Shown here in pieces: positions 24,263 through 32,978 of a DNA stretch of 34,634 nt; position 1 is the first letter of the stretch, and every line of letters begins with the position of its first letter. The DNA comes from an uncultured Acidobacteriia bacterium (GTDB lineage: Bacteria > Acidobacteriota > Terriglobia > Bryobacterales > Bryobacteraceae), in assembly GCA_903929755.1 (NCBI GenBank), contig CAIYVZ010000129.1, positions 1-34,634 on the forward strand. Reading direction: 5' to 3'. The position numbers and the translations under genes were made by a program. The notes beneath the pieces are model-generated. The model saw only the letters and a program-made list of their open reading frames with translations. It was not told the DNA's origin and searched no databases.

Positions 24263-26995
24263 CTACCAAATGAGGGGGATATACGATGCGCCTCCGAAGG
24301 AAAAAACCATGTCGGCGCTGCTGATCGTGTGGCTCAAATCGTAATCCAGGATCCAGATGCCGTTCCGGTAGACACCGATCGTATCTCCAAAACTGCCCCA
24401 GTTTCCGACCACGGGCTTATCGCCCGCCTGACCGAAGGTCCAGGTGACAGTGGCGCTGTGAGTTCCGCTGAAATCCACAAGCCATTGGCCATTGCGAAAG
24501 ACCCCGACTCTGGTAGTACCAGAATTAGTCCAGTCGCCCGCAACCGGGAGATCTCCGGCCTGGCCGAAGGTGAAGGTGGCGTCGGTTAGACCTGTGGATG
24601 TACCGGAAAGGTGACCGCTCAGGTCAAGGATAAAGGTTCCATTGCGGAATAGCCCGAGTTTGGCGCTTCCGGTACCATTCCAGTCACCGACCACGGGAAT
24701 GTCTCCGGCTTGCCCGAAGCTGATGGTCTTGTCTGCCACATCCAGAACCCCGTTCGCATTGCTATCCAGGATCCAGGTACCGCTGCGAAAAACCCCCAGC
24801 AGTTTGGAGCCAGTGCCGTTCCAATCGCCCGAGATGGGAATGTCGGTACTAACACCGTAAGTAACGGCCCCGAGAGTAACGTTGGGCCCGTTATACCCGG
24901 TGTTGTGCCACACGTCGAGATAGAAGACGGGGGGAGCAACGGCGGCAAGTGAGAAAGAACCCGTCATCTTGGTGATAAACGCTCCCAGTGTTGCGCCCTG
25001 AAACGCCGGCATGTAGCCCGCAACGGGCAGATTGGTTGACGCAGTGCTCCCGGCCACGGTGAGATTGAACATAGAGTCGACCGCGATGGCGTTCACGGAA
25101 TCGTTGCCGCTTCCGCCAATGTAGGTAGCGTGGGTGATAGAGCTAAAGGAGCTCCGCGCAAGAAAGCCGTCCATCCCCCCCGCGTTCGCGCCCTGAATGG
25201 GATTTTTGGTGGGGAAATCGGTCGAAGTCGTATAGCCGCCCACAACAGGTCCGGAGCCGTACGGATCAAGCATCATCGCATTGATCCCGTCGTCTCCCGA
25301 ACCACCTAAATAGGTAGACCGCCGCAGAGTCCCATTGGCATTCAGGTTGGTAATGAAGCCGTCAGTAGCGCCCCCGGCGAAAGTTAGCTGGGCCGCATCA
25401 GTAGTGACGGGAAAATTCGTGGAAGCGGTGGTCCCCGCAACCATCAGACGTCCCGTGGCGGCAAAATTGACGCAATTCGCCTGTTCCGGCGCTCCCGCGC
25501 TTCCGGCCGAGCCCCCAAGATAGGTACTGAAGACAAGGGAGCTTCCGTTTGCAACAAAAACTGCCACAAAAGCGTCCTGTCCGCCGCCGGAGCGGGTTTG
25601 AAAAGCGTTGCGAACGGGAAGGTTTCCCGAGAAAGTAGAGCCAACAATGGCAATCTGGTCCGTTGCATCAAGGGCTACCCCCGCTCCGTGCTCATTCGCG
25701 GTGCCCCCGTAATAGGTCAGCATCGATATCGCGGTACCTGCGGGCGTGAGCTTCGCCACGAAAACATCCTGGGTGCCCCCCAGTGTTCGCTGGAAGGACC
25801 CTGTCGTGGAGGGTAGATTCGCGGAGGTGGTGTCTCCCACAATAACCGGGGCATTGCCGGATGCGAGACGGATACCGTTACCGGAGTCCACTCCGGTTCC
25901 CCCCAGGTAGGTGCTGAAGACGAAAGCGGTGGCGGTCGGGTTGAGTTTGGCCACGAAGGCGTCGCGGGAACCGCTCAGCTTTGTTTGGATGGCATGGACA
26001 ACCGGGAAATTCTTCGACATCGTCCAGCCGGTGACGTAAATGTAGTTAGCGGAGTCGACCGCCAGACCAAAGGCCCGGTCATCTCCCGAGCCGCCCAGGT
26101 AGGTACAGGACAACATAGTGCCGCCGGCTGGCGAGAAAGTGGCGACAAAGGCATCAACTCCGCCAGCCGTCGCGGCCTGCGCGCCACCCGTGGCGGTAAG
26201 TTCTGTCGACAGAGTCCACCCCGCGACAACCGTGTTGTAGTAAGAGTTCTCCACCATAGCCGTAATATTGGTTTGAGCCGAGCCGCCCACGTAGCCACTA
26301 AACAGAATGAAGGGGTCGATTACCAGAGGAAGGGCCTTGTCCCAATCGAGGGCCACGAAGCCTACGGTGCCGTCAGGATGGATCCGGAACGCGCCGGCGA
26401 CCTCGGCACGGTGGCCATTCCGATCCTGATAAAGATACGGCTTGTCTTCGGAGAAAACCCCGGACTCCGTACGGACCACCAGGCTGCCGTCCGCCGCCAG
26501 CGATGGCACGCCGTCAAAACGGAGGCGAATCTGATCCACACTGGTCCGGGGCGCGACCAGATACTCTGCTTTCGCATTTCCAGACTCGCCCCGAAAGCGG
26601 ACGTCAATTCCTGGCCAGACGCCTTTATACAGAAGGGCCCCATACAGGGGCAGGCCGCTCAGCCATTTGGACGGATCCGCACCACGCAGGTAGTTCACAG
26701 TACTTCCGAGGGGCTCGGATACCTCGATTCGGGGATTGCGTGCCCCCCCGGCGAAGGTGAGCCTGGCGGTTGCGGCAGCCTGGTGAACTGTGACACCCTC
26801 CGCGCGAAACATCGCCCGAAAGCCCGGCCCGTTGCCGACAAAACGAACATCATCCGACGCCTGCCCCTGGTTCGCGACAAACGCGAACGGGATCTCCGGC
26901 GATGACCCGCCCTTCGGAGCGAAGCTGGTGATCCCGCCGGCAACAGTGGCGGGAACCAAGAGCAACCCGAGGGCGAAATACCCGTAAAAACGCAT
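24263..26995 (-). CDS. Secreted SBBP beta-propeller protein with C-terminal FG-GAP-like repeats
   Basis: The 910-residue protein starts at ATG 26995, preceded by AAGGA nine bases upstream; an ATG two codons earlier lies too close to that site. MRFYGYFALGLLLVPATVAG is a signal peptide. Residues 30-260 resemble the N-terminal domain seen before SBBP repeats (FAFVANQGQASDDVRFVG). About eight SBBP repeats follow, with the pattern STYLGGSGDD, then a SANYIYVTGWT-like segment and NFP, likely forming a beta-propeller. The last 190 residues carry about five repeats of GDWNGTG, LGVFR and GTWILD, resembling FG-GAP/VCBS calcium-binding blades. Such proteins are abundant in acidobacteria and probably sit on the cell surface. 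The ligand is unknown. Confidence 0.88.
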   Translation of the reverse strand: MRFYGYFALGLLLVPATVAGGITSFAPKGGSSPEIPFAFVANQGQASDDVRFVGNGPGFRAMFRAEGVTVHQAAATARLTFAGGARNPRIEVSEPLGSTVNYLRGADPSKWLSGLPLYGALLYKGVWPGIDVRFRGESGNAKAEYLVAPRTSVDQIRLRFDGVPSLAADGSLVVRTESGVFSEDKPYLYQDRNGHRAEVAGAFRIHPDGTVGFVALDWDKALPLVIDPFILFSGYVGGSAQTNITAMVENSYYNTVVAGWTLSTELTATGGAQAATAGGVDAFVATFSPAGGTMLSCTYLGGSGDDRAFGLAVDSANYIYVTGWTMSKNFPVVHAIQTKLSGSRDAFVAKLNPTATAFVFSTYLGGTGVDSGNGIRLASGNAPVIVGDTTSANLPSTTGSFQRTLGGTQDVFVAKLTPAGTAISMLTYYGGTANEHGAGVALDATDQIAIVGSTFSGNLPVRNAFQTRSGGGQDAFVAVFVANGSSLVFSTYLGGSAGSAGAPEQANCVNFAATGRLMVAGTTASTNFPVTTDAAQLTFAGGATDGFITNLNANGTLRRSTYLGGSGDDGINAMMLDPYGSGPVVGGYTTSTDFPTKNPIQGANAGGMDGFLARSSFSSITHATYIGGSGNDSVNAIAVDSMFNLTVAGSTASTNLPVAGYMPAFQGATLGAFITKMTGSFSLAAVAPPVFYLDVWHNTGYNGPNVTLGAVTYGVSTDIPISGDWNGTGSKLLGVFRSGTWILDSNANGVLDVADKTISFGQAGDIPVVGDWNGTGSAKLGLFRNGTFILDLSGHLSGTSTGLTDATFTFGQAGDLPVAGDWTNSGTTRVGVFRNGQWLVDFSGTHSATVTWTFGQAGDKPVVGNWGSFGDTIGVYRNGIWILDYDLSHTISSADMVFSFGGASYIPLIW

Positions 26996-27096
26996 ATTCA
27001 TTTGTCCTTGTGTATTTGTTAAATCGGTCGGTTCGTCCGGATACTTTAGGTTTCTCGGTTCAAAATGAAACGGGAGAACCCCGCTACACTCGGAGA
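26996..27096. promoter_or_regulatory. Divergent intergenic region
   Basis: About 100 bp separate the SBBP gene (minus) from the secreted protein gene at 27097 (plus). It holds the AAGGA site of the SBBP gene and AT-rich segments near 27010-27025 and 27060-27070. No confident promoter hexamers could be assigned. Confidence 0.4.
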
Positions 27097-27978
27097 GTGC
27101 GCTGTATCGTTGCCGGAATCGCCGTTGCCTCCGCCCTTTTGGCGCAATCACCCTCTCCTCCTCAACCGGAAGCGCAGGATTTGCTGGAGGCGCTGGCACG
27201 GACAGCTGGCTTATTTGCGCGAACGGCGCCTTTGCTGGGAGCCAGGGAAACCCTGGAGCAAAGGGCTCGCCGGGGCGACATGCAGGTGTTGCGGCGGGGC
27301 CGAAACGACGAACTTAAAGAGATCGCCTTCCAGGTCCCGGAGTTTTTCGAAACCCATGAAGTAGTTTCCGATTACACAATGGGCGCTGCGGGAACATCCG
27401 GTGGCTTCCATGAAATTCGCCGCACACTGGAGATCGATAAAGTGGCTCCGGCCCCAGGCAGCCAACCTCGGCACGCCCTGACACTTGGTGTCGATGCGGA
27501 GAATGACACAAAGAAGCGCCTCCTGGAGAGTCTGGAACTGGAGCGACTGGAAGGCGCCGCTACCGACTTCGGGCCCCTTCTGCTCTTATTCACCGAAGCC
27601 CGGCAGAGGGACACGAAGTTTTCAGTCGGCGGCAGAGGAAGCGTAGCCGGTGAGAACGGCTGGGTCCTGCGCTACCGGCAGACAGCAGGTGCAGCCTCGG
27701 TTACGGAATTCCGCAACAGTCGGGAAGTAAAGCATATGCCGGAGGGCCAGGTTTGGTTCCGCGAGAGGGACCTGCTACCTTTGCGGATTACCCTGAATAC
27801 TGAAGAGATGCTGACACCGAGGTATATGCTGCGCAATGAGGCGGAAGTGGAGTACAGGCCCACGCCGTTCGGCCTTGCGCCGCAATTGGTGACTCATCGC
27901 CAGTACCTGAACGACGAATTACTGGTGGAGAACCGCTTCCGTTACTCTGATTATCGTGGCCTGGAGATACAGCCATAG
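27097..27978 (+). CDS. Secreted protein of unknown function
   Basis: The 293-residue protein starts at a GTG (27097) chosen because it opens RCIVAGIAVASALLAQS, a Sec signal peptide. The frame is open further upstream, to 27010, and the only nearby Shine-Dalgarno-like GGAG sits too close to the GTG, so the start is uncertain. The mature part has an Arg/Glu-rich helical start (LLEALARTAGLFARTAPLLG) and then beta-rich sequence, for example GWVLRYRQTAGAASVTEFR and YRPTPFGLAPQLVTHRQYL. The pattern recalls outer-membrane lipoprotein-sorting or LolA-like folds in periplasmic proteins, but I do not recognise a family. It precedes the peroxiredoxin gene by 25 bp on the same strand. Confidence 0.75.
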   Translation: MRCIVAGIAVASALLAQSPSPPQPEAQDLLEALARTAGLFARTAPLLGARETLEQRARRGDMQVLRRGRNDELKEIAFQVPEFFETHEVVSDYTMGAAGTSGGFHEIRRTLEIDKVAPAPGSQPRHALTLGVDAENDTKKRLLESLELERLEGAATDFGPLLLLFTEARQRDTKFSVGGRGSVAGENGWVLRYRQTAGAASVTEFRNSREVKHMPEGQVWFRERDLLPLRITLNTEEMLTPRYMLRNEAEVEYRPTPFGLAPQLVTHRQYLNDELLVENRFRYSDYRGLEIQP

Positions 27979-28003
27979 AGAATCCAGCCTTACAGGAGAT
28001 GTT

Positions 28004-28462
28004 TTGAGCGAACTACAAGCGGGCCAGACAGCACCGGATTTTGAACTTCCCGACCAGACTGGTGCCCCCGTGCGGCTGAGTCAGTTTCGCGGCAAAGCTG
28101 CGGTGGTGCTGTTCTTCTACCCGAAGGACGATACAACCGGGTGCACGATTGAAGCATGCGCGTTTCGCGATGAGATGCCCCGGTTCGACGCTGCAGGCGC
28201 GAAGGTGATGGGCGTAAGTTCGGATTCGAGCCAGTCCCACGCGCGTTTCGCAGGCAAACATGACCTTTCGTTCACGCTGCTTGCCGATAAGGGCGGGCGC
28301 GTTCGCAAGATGTACGGCGCCAGCGGGCTGATGCTGGGTCTCATCCCAGGCCGGGTGACATTCGTGATTGACCGCTCGGGCACTATCCGCCATGTCTTCT
28401 CCTCACAAACAGCGTTTCGGAAGCACATTGAAGAGGCGCTTCGGGCGCTTGCACAGGATTAG
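28004..28462 (+). CDS. bcp: Peroxiredoxin, Bcp/PrxQ type
   Basis: The 152-residue protein starts at TTG 28004, with AGGAG five bases upstream; the upstream ATG in the open frame is inside the previous gene. Bcp enzymes reduce hydroperoxides with thiol donors in the cytoplasm. The pattern FFYPKDDTTGCTIEACAFRD contains peroxidatic Cys47 and resolving Cys52 five residues later, the hallmark of the atypical 2-Cys PrxQ/Bcp group. LSELQAGQTAPDFELPDQTG and the later GRVTFVIDRSGTI segment are typical. Length fits the family (150-160). Its stop is immediately followed by the murJ GTG, so the two are probably co-transcribed. Confidence 0.95.
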   Translation: MSELQAGQTAPDFELPDQTGAPVRLSQFRGKAAVVLFFYPKDDTTGCTIEACAFRDEMPRFDAAGAKVMGVSSDSSQSHARFAGKHDLSFTLLADKGGRVRKMYGASGLMLGLIPGRVTFVIDRSGTIRHVFSSQTAFRKHIEEALRALAQD

Positions 28463-30046
28463 GTGAAACAGGAAAAGAGCCTGCTGCAGTCGGCGGGTAT
28501 CGTCTCGGCCGCCGTGGCGTTCAGCCGGATTACGGGTTTCCTGCGGGAGACAGTACTCGGCTGGCTGCTGGGCGCGGGCGCCGTCTTTGACGCCTATGTG
28601 CTGGGATACCGGATCCCGAACCTCGCCCGGGATCTGTTCTCCGAAGGCGCGCTGGCGTCAGCTTTCGTACCGGCCTTCACGCGGGCGCTGGCGTCCGGCA
28701 ACAAAGATGAAGCCCGCGAGCTTTCTAACATCACCGCAACGCTGCTTCTTCTGCTTGTGGGCACATTCAGCGGCCTGGGGATGTGGCTAAGTCCGTGGTT
28801 CGTAGAAACCTTTGCGTCGGATTTTCATGCAACCCCGGGCAAGTTCGAACTGGCCGTCCGCCTGGTGCGGATTGTCTTCCCGTTCCTTCCCCTGGTGGCC
28901 CTGGCCGCCCAGGCACAGGGCATTCTCTACGCGCACAACAGCTTTGGCGTACCAGCGGTTTCGTCAAGCCTGTTCAACATCGGGTCGGTACTGTTTGGGC
29001 TGACAGCGGGCTATTGGCTGGGCCCGCAGTTCGGCATTACCCCGGTGGAAGGCATGGCGATGGGAATCGTGGCTGGCGGCGTGGCGCAGCTTATCTTCCA
29101 GTTGCCCTCGGTGTGGAAGCTCGGCTATTCGTGGCGACCCCAACTCAATTTCCGGCACGAGGGAGTACGCCACATTCTGCGCCTGATGGGGCCGGCAGTG
29201 GTGAGCGGCGCCGCGTTACAGATCAACGTTCTGGTGAACACCAATTTCGCCGCCGGGATTCGCGATGCCGCCGGACATGTAATGAATGGTCCTGTAAGCT
29301 GGCTGGCCTATGCCTTTCGGTTTCAGCAGTTGCCCCTGGGCTTGTTTGGCATTCCGGTGGCCGCCGCCGCGCTGCCCCGTTTGTCCCGGTCGGCTGCGGA
29401 AGGCAATACTGCGGAGTTTCGGGACACGCTGGCCAGCGGGATGGGCATGATTTTGCTCGCCACGGTGCCCGCTGCGGTTGGCCTGGCCATCCTGGGTGAA
29501 AGTATGGTGGCCCTTGTCTACCAGCACGGACGGTTTCTGGCAGCCGATACGCGGGAAACCGCGATCGCTCTGGCCGGATATGCAATCGGAATCCCGGGTT
29601 ACGCAGCAGGGAAACTACTGACTCCCGCCTTTTACGCGCTGGGCGATTCCAGAACACCCATGTTGGTGAGTCTCAGCTCAATCGGCTTCAATGCCGCCTG
29701 TGCGTTTACAGCAGTGGAGGTCCTTCACCTGGGGACCGCGGGCCTGGCACTCTCACTGTCCGTCGTCGCGATTCTGAACGCCCTGGCGCTGCTGGCGCTG
29801 ATCTCGCGCAGGCTGGAGGGTGTGCATGGCCCAGCCATTCTGCGCAACCTGCTGAAGGTTGCGGTGGCAGCCGGGGTAATGGCCTCCGCGTGTCTGCTGG
29901 TAGTTCGGGCCACGCCCTCGCCGGGGCTGCAAGCTGCGTTGGGCATCCCGCTTGGAGCAACAGTCTATTACGCCGCGGCCTCGTTGCTGGGAATCCAGGA
30001 AGTTTCCAGCGTAAAGGAAGCGGTACTGGCGAAGTTCCGGCGCTGA
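28463..30046 (+). CDS. murJ: MurJ/MviN lipid II flippase
   Basis: The 527-residue inner-membrane protein is predicted to have about fourteen helices and belongs to the MOP superfamily. MurJ flips undecaprenyl-linked peptidoglycan precursor (lipid II) to the periplasmic face. Diagnostic segments are the opening SAAVAFSRITGFLRETVLG, then GYRIPNLARDLFSEGALASA, the long helical FPFLPLVALAAQAQGILYAH, and a C-terminal GYAIGIPGYAAGKLL followed by FYALGDSRTP. Length matches the family (about 510-530). The start is a GTG directly after the peroxiredoxin TAG, with AGGA just upstream inside that gene, so translation is likely coupled. Nothing looks truncated. Confidence 0.95.
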   Translation: MKQEKSLLQSAGIVSAAVAFSRITGFLRETVLGWLLGAGAVFDAYVLGYRIPNLARDLFSEGALASAFVPAFTRALASGNKDEARELSNITATLLLLLVGTFSGLGMWLSPWFVETFASDFHATPGKFELAVRLVRIVFPFLPLVALAAQAQGILYAHNSFGVPAVSSSLFNIGSVLFGLTAGYWLGPQFGITPVEGMAMGIVAGGVAQLIFQLPSVWKLGYSWRPQLNFRHEGVRHILRLMGPAVVSGAALQINVLVNTNFAAGIRDAAGHVMNGPVSWLAYAFRFQQLPLGLFGIPVAAAALPRLSRSAAEGNTAEFRDTLASGMGMILLATVPAAVGLAILGESMVALVYQHGRFLAADTRETAIALAGYAIGIPGYAAGKLLTPAFYALGDSRTPMLVSLSSIGFNAACAFTAVEVLHLGTAGLALSLSVVAILNALALLALISRRLEGVHGPAILRNLLKVAVAAGVMASACLLVVRATPSPGLQAALGIPLGATVYYAAASLLGIQEVSSVKEAVLAKFRR

Positions 30047-30098
30047 GCGTATATCCCACATTACGCGCGAGAGCGAGTCTGGTAAACTCACGGCAAAC

Positions 30099-30854
30099 AT
30101 GCTTCCCGATATCCGTCTCGCGATCCGGCTGCAGATTCTCGACGACCGCACCGCTGTGCTGACGAAGGAAATCGCAACCCTGCCTCTGCACATAGCCGAA
30201 ATCGAGAAAAAACTCGATGGCCACAAACGTCGGCTTGAAGCTGACAAAGTTGCACTTGCGGCCAATCAGCGCGAAAAGAAGGGCCTCGAGGTCGATATCC
30301 AGACTCACGAGCAGAAGATCTCCAAACTGCGCGATCAGATGTCGAACGCGAAAACCAATGAGATCTACAAAGCCTTCCAGCATGAGATTGATTTCTGCCG
30401 CCAGGAAATCAGCCGGATTGAGGACCGAATCCTCGACCTGATGGGTGAGGCTGAGACGCTCGACGCCAATGTGAAGACGGCCCAGGTTGCGCTGGAAGCC
30501 GAGCGAAAAGAAGTGGAAGCGGAAAAAAAGCGCGCTGAGGAACGGACTGCCGCTGATCGCCGCGAAATCGAGACGCTGAAGGCGGAACGCGGCACGGTAG
30601 TGGCTCAAATGACGCCGAAGGTGGCCTCTGAGTATGAACGGATCCGAAAGGGCCGCGCTGGCGTCGCCTTATCGGAAGCCGTGGGCGGCCGTTGTTCGAA
30701 GTGCAATATCGCCATCAGGCCCCAGTTCCTGCAGGAACTGAAGCTGGCAAACGACATCAAGTACTGCGAGAGCTGTAAGCGGATTCTGTATCACAACCCG
30801 CCGCAGAGTTTCGACGACCTGGTACCGGAATCCGTCCGGCCTCGCCAAGCCTGA
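30099..30854 (+). CDS. Coiled-coil protein with C4 zinc ribbon (CT398 type)
   Basis: The 251-residue protein has a long heptad-rich coiled coil over residues 15-185 (for example EIEKKLDGHKRRLEADKVAL) and a C-terminal zinc ribbon with Cys199, Cys202, Cys223 and Cys226 (GRCSKCNIA and YCESCKRILY). This is the architecture of the CT398-like/zf-RING_7 family, for which roles in RNA handling or in nucleic-acid or secretion-linked complexes have been proposed. The family function is not settled. No signal peptide is present, so it is cytoplasmic. It is 52 bp after murJ and may share the transcript. The Shine-Dalgarno region before ATG is weak. Confidence 0.9.
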   Translation: MLPDIRLAIRLQILDDRTAVLTKEIATLPLHIAEIEKKLDGHKRRLEADKVALAANQREKKGLEVDIQTHEQKISKLRDQMSNAKTNEIYKAFQHEIDFCRQEISRIEDRILDLMGEAETLDANVKTAQVALEAERKEVEAEKKRAEERTAADRREIETLKAERGTVVAQMTPKVASEYERIRKGRAGVALSEAVGGRCSKCNIAIRPQFLQELKLANDIKYCESCKRILYHNPPQSFDDLVPESVRPRQA

Positions 30855-30881
30855 CACAAGTCAGGGTAAAGTGAAGGGTAT

Positions 30882-31559
30882 ATGCGTATCTTTACCCTGC
30901 TGTGCCTTAGTGCGGCATTACTCGTCGCAGCCCCAAAAAACGCCGCAGTGGAGCGACTGAGCAACGCCGCCGACCTGTTGACCGACATGATGCAGACCAA
31001 CGACAAGGGAGTCCCCCAGGATCTGCTGAATAAATCGCGGTGTGTGATTCTCGTCCCCGGCGCGAAAAAAGCCGGCTTTATCCTCGGCGTGAAATATGGC
31101 CGTGGCTTTGTGTTCTGCAGGAAACCGAGCGGTACCGGCTGGACTGCACCAGCCTCAATTCGAGTGGAAGGCGGGAGCCTCGGCTTCCAGCTGGGCGCGT
31201 CTGAACAGGACGTGCTGCTGCTCGTAATGAATGATTCCGGCATGAAACGCCTGCTGAGCAATAAGTTCACTCTGGGCGGCGAGGCGACTGCGGCGGCGGG
31301 TCCAGTGGGCCGGGACGTAAGCGCTCAAACCGATGCTGTGATGCGGGCGGAGATGCTCTCCTATTCACGCTCCAGAGGTCTTTTTGCGGGCGTCTCACTA
31401 CAGGGCGCAACCCTGCGGCCTGACAACGACGCGAACCGCGAACTCTATGGCAAGGACATGGAGAACAAGCTCATTCTATCCGGCAGCGTGGAAACCCCGG
31501 CGGCTGCGGCCAAACTGGAGTCGTTACTGAACAAGAACTCCAGCCGCATGTCGAAATAA
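30882..31559 (+). CDS. SYLF-domain (Ysc84-like) lipid-binding protein, exported
   Basis: The 225-residue protein has the signal peptide MRIFTLLCLSAALLVAAP. The mature part contains the SYLF domain: LLNKSRCVILVPGAKKAGFI, then GVKYGRGFVFCR, WTAPASIRVEGGSLGFQLGA, the VLLLVMNDSGMKRLL segment, and SYSRSRGLFAGVSLQGATL. SYLF proteins bind phosphoinositides or other lipids in eukaryotes; the bacterial function is unclear but export implies an envelope role. Length is typical for bacterial members. It is 27 bp after the zinc-ribbon gene. A strong hairpin terminator follows directly, ending this gene run. Confidence 0.93.
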   Translation: MRIFTLLCLSAALLVAAPKNAAVERLSNAADLLTDMMQTNDKGVPQDLLNKSRCVILVPGAKKAGFILGVKYGRGFVFCRKPSGTGWTAPASIRVEGGSLGFQLGASEQDVLLLVMNDSGMKRLLSNKFTLGGEATAAAGPVGRDVSAQTDAVMRAEMLSYSRSRGLFAGVSLQGATLRPDNDANRELYGKDMENKLILSGSVETPAAAAKLESLLNKNSSRMSK

Positions 31560-31574
31560 ACCAAAACGCCAAAC

Positions 31575-31622
31575 GCACAGAGCCCGGGAGAGGCCGATGG
31601 TGGCCAGTCCCGGGCTCTGTGC
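31575..31622. terminator. Bidirectional rho-independent terminator
   Basis: GCACAGAGCCCGGGA at 31575-31589 pairs perfectly with 31608-31622, giving a 15-bp stem with an 18-base loop that itself contains a GGCC/GGCC pair. On the plus strand TTGTTTCGG follows; on the minus strand GTTTGGCGTTTTGG follows. It lies between the convergent SYLF and porin genes and can serve both. Confidence 0.85.
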
Positions 31623-31643
31623 TTGTTTCGGTTCCGGTTCGGG

Positions 31644-32819
31644 TTACTTAAGCGGTCCCAGCAGAGCCACAACTCCCAGGGTGAGGGTATTCATGGAGCG
31701 GGAGGGAGCCAGCTTGCCCCGATCGAAGAAGTAGTGGTCAGAGGCATCATGCCGGAATTCAAGTCGCGCAACCAGGTGGTCGTTGAGCTTGCCCTCCAGG
31801 GTTGCGGTGCCTTCCTTCAGGTTCTGCGCCACGCCGGTAGAGAATCCAGACTTATCCTTGAAGAACTCAGTGCGGCCAGCCACGGCGAAGATCTTAGTGA
31901 TCTGGAACCGGGCTGCGGTGGCGGCGCCGTACCAGATAGCCGAACTGCCACTTACAAAGTTGTTGCGACCATAATCAGCGTTGACGTAGATGCTGAATTT
32001 GCTGGTGGGGTTGAGCACGATTGTAGTGTCGAACAGGTTGCGGACGCCGACTTTAGCGCCAGGAACGGGCGGCAGGTCGCTCTTGCCCACGTAGTAGTTG
32101 GCAGAGTAGACGTATTTCGGCTTGGTGTAGGCCAGGGTAAAGCCCGCATTCTGCAGGTTATGGTTGCCCCACACAGTGTTCCAGCCGTTCACCAACTGGA
32201 AGCCAACGGTCAGTTCCTTGGTAACCGGCGTAGCGGTCTTTAAGCCGAAGTGGTAGTAGGGGATGGCCCACGCGAACAGCAGGGAGCGGGTGTAGTTCCA
32301 GTTGGAGGAACTTTCAATCACTTCCGCGCCGGCTGAGGTCACGAACTGGCCAAAGTCGATTTCCGTTCCGTGGGCATTTTTCGGCTTCAGGATGAGGTAC
32401 ATCTGCTCGAAGTAGCGGAGAGCTTTATGGTCAATCGCCGCCACGTCGGTCGCGTGAATCAGCCGCATCGTTTCGCCGACGCCGATATCGGCATGGATAC
32501 CGACAACGCCATCTGACTTATCCACCGTGAACTTGCCAAACGTAAACCGGGGCTGTACAGAGTGCAGATTGAAGTTCTGGAGCGAATTGAGATCGGCGGT
32601 GGGGCCGTTGCCGTTCCGCGTGACATAAGCGTCCGCAAGACCGCTGAACACCCACCCACCGTACTTTGCCGGGGGAGCCGGAGGCGTCGCATCCGCAGGC
32701 TTCGGCGCATCGGCCGGAGCGGCTTGCGCCTGTTCCGGCATCTCCACAGTCGGCTTCGGAGCCTCGTCAGCCGCGTAGGCAGACACTACCAGCGCAAGAA
32801 TACAAAGGGGTATTCGCAT
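31644..32819 (-). CDS. Outer-membrane beta-barrel porin (BBP2/OmpL-like)
   Basis: The 391-residue protein starts at ATG 32819, preceded by GAGGAG seven bases upstream; a Met seven codons earlier is not supported. MRIPLCILALVVSAYAAD is a signal peptide. An Ala/Pro/Lys-rich segment to about residue 55 precedes a barrel of short amphipathic strands, including VFSGLADAYVTRN, FGKFTVDKSDGVVGIHADIG and the terminal TLTLGVVALLGPLK ending in a hydrophobic residue. The middle region (IDFGQFVTSAGAEVIESSSN and NYTRSLLFAWAIPYYHFGLK) matches the putative beta-barrel porin-2 family. It would form a channel in the outer membrane. Its substrate is unknown. It lies downstream of glnA with 159 bp between. Confidence 0.88.
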   Translation of the reverse strand: MRIPLCILALVVSAYAADEAPKPTVEMPEQAQAAPADAPKPADATPPAPPAKYGGWVFSGLADAYVTRNGNGPTADLNSLQNFNLHSVQPRFTFGKFTVDKSDGVVGIHADIGVGETMRLIHATDVAAIDHKALRYFEQMYLILKPKNAHGTEIDFGQFVTSAGAEVIESSSNWNYTRSLLFAWAIPYYHFGLKTATPVTKELTVGFQLVNGWNTVWGNHNLQNAGFTLAYTKPKYVYSANYYVGKSDLPPVPGAKVGVRNLFDTTIVLNPTSKFSIYVNADYGRNNFVSGSSAIWYGAATAARFQITKIFAVAGRTEFFKDKSGFSTGVAQNLKEGTATLEGKLNDHLVARLEFRHDASDHYFFDRGKLAPSRSMNTLTLGVVALLGPLK

Positions 32820-32978
32820 AAACTTTCTCCTCGGGGACAAATGGGGGAGACGCTAAATCGTCAATAACTCCCACTCGAAATCCCAGTGTAAAAGCGTGAC
32901 GTAACCCAATGGAAATAGATTTTTTGTATAGCCGCTATGGCGACCTCGCCCCTGAGTGCCGACAGGAGCCCGATCCGG

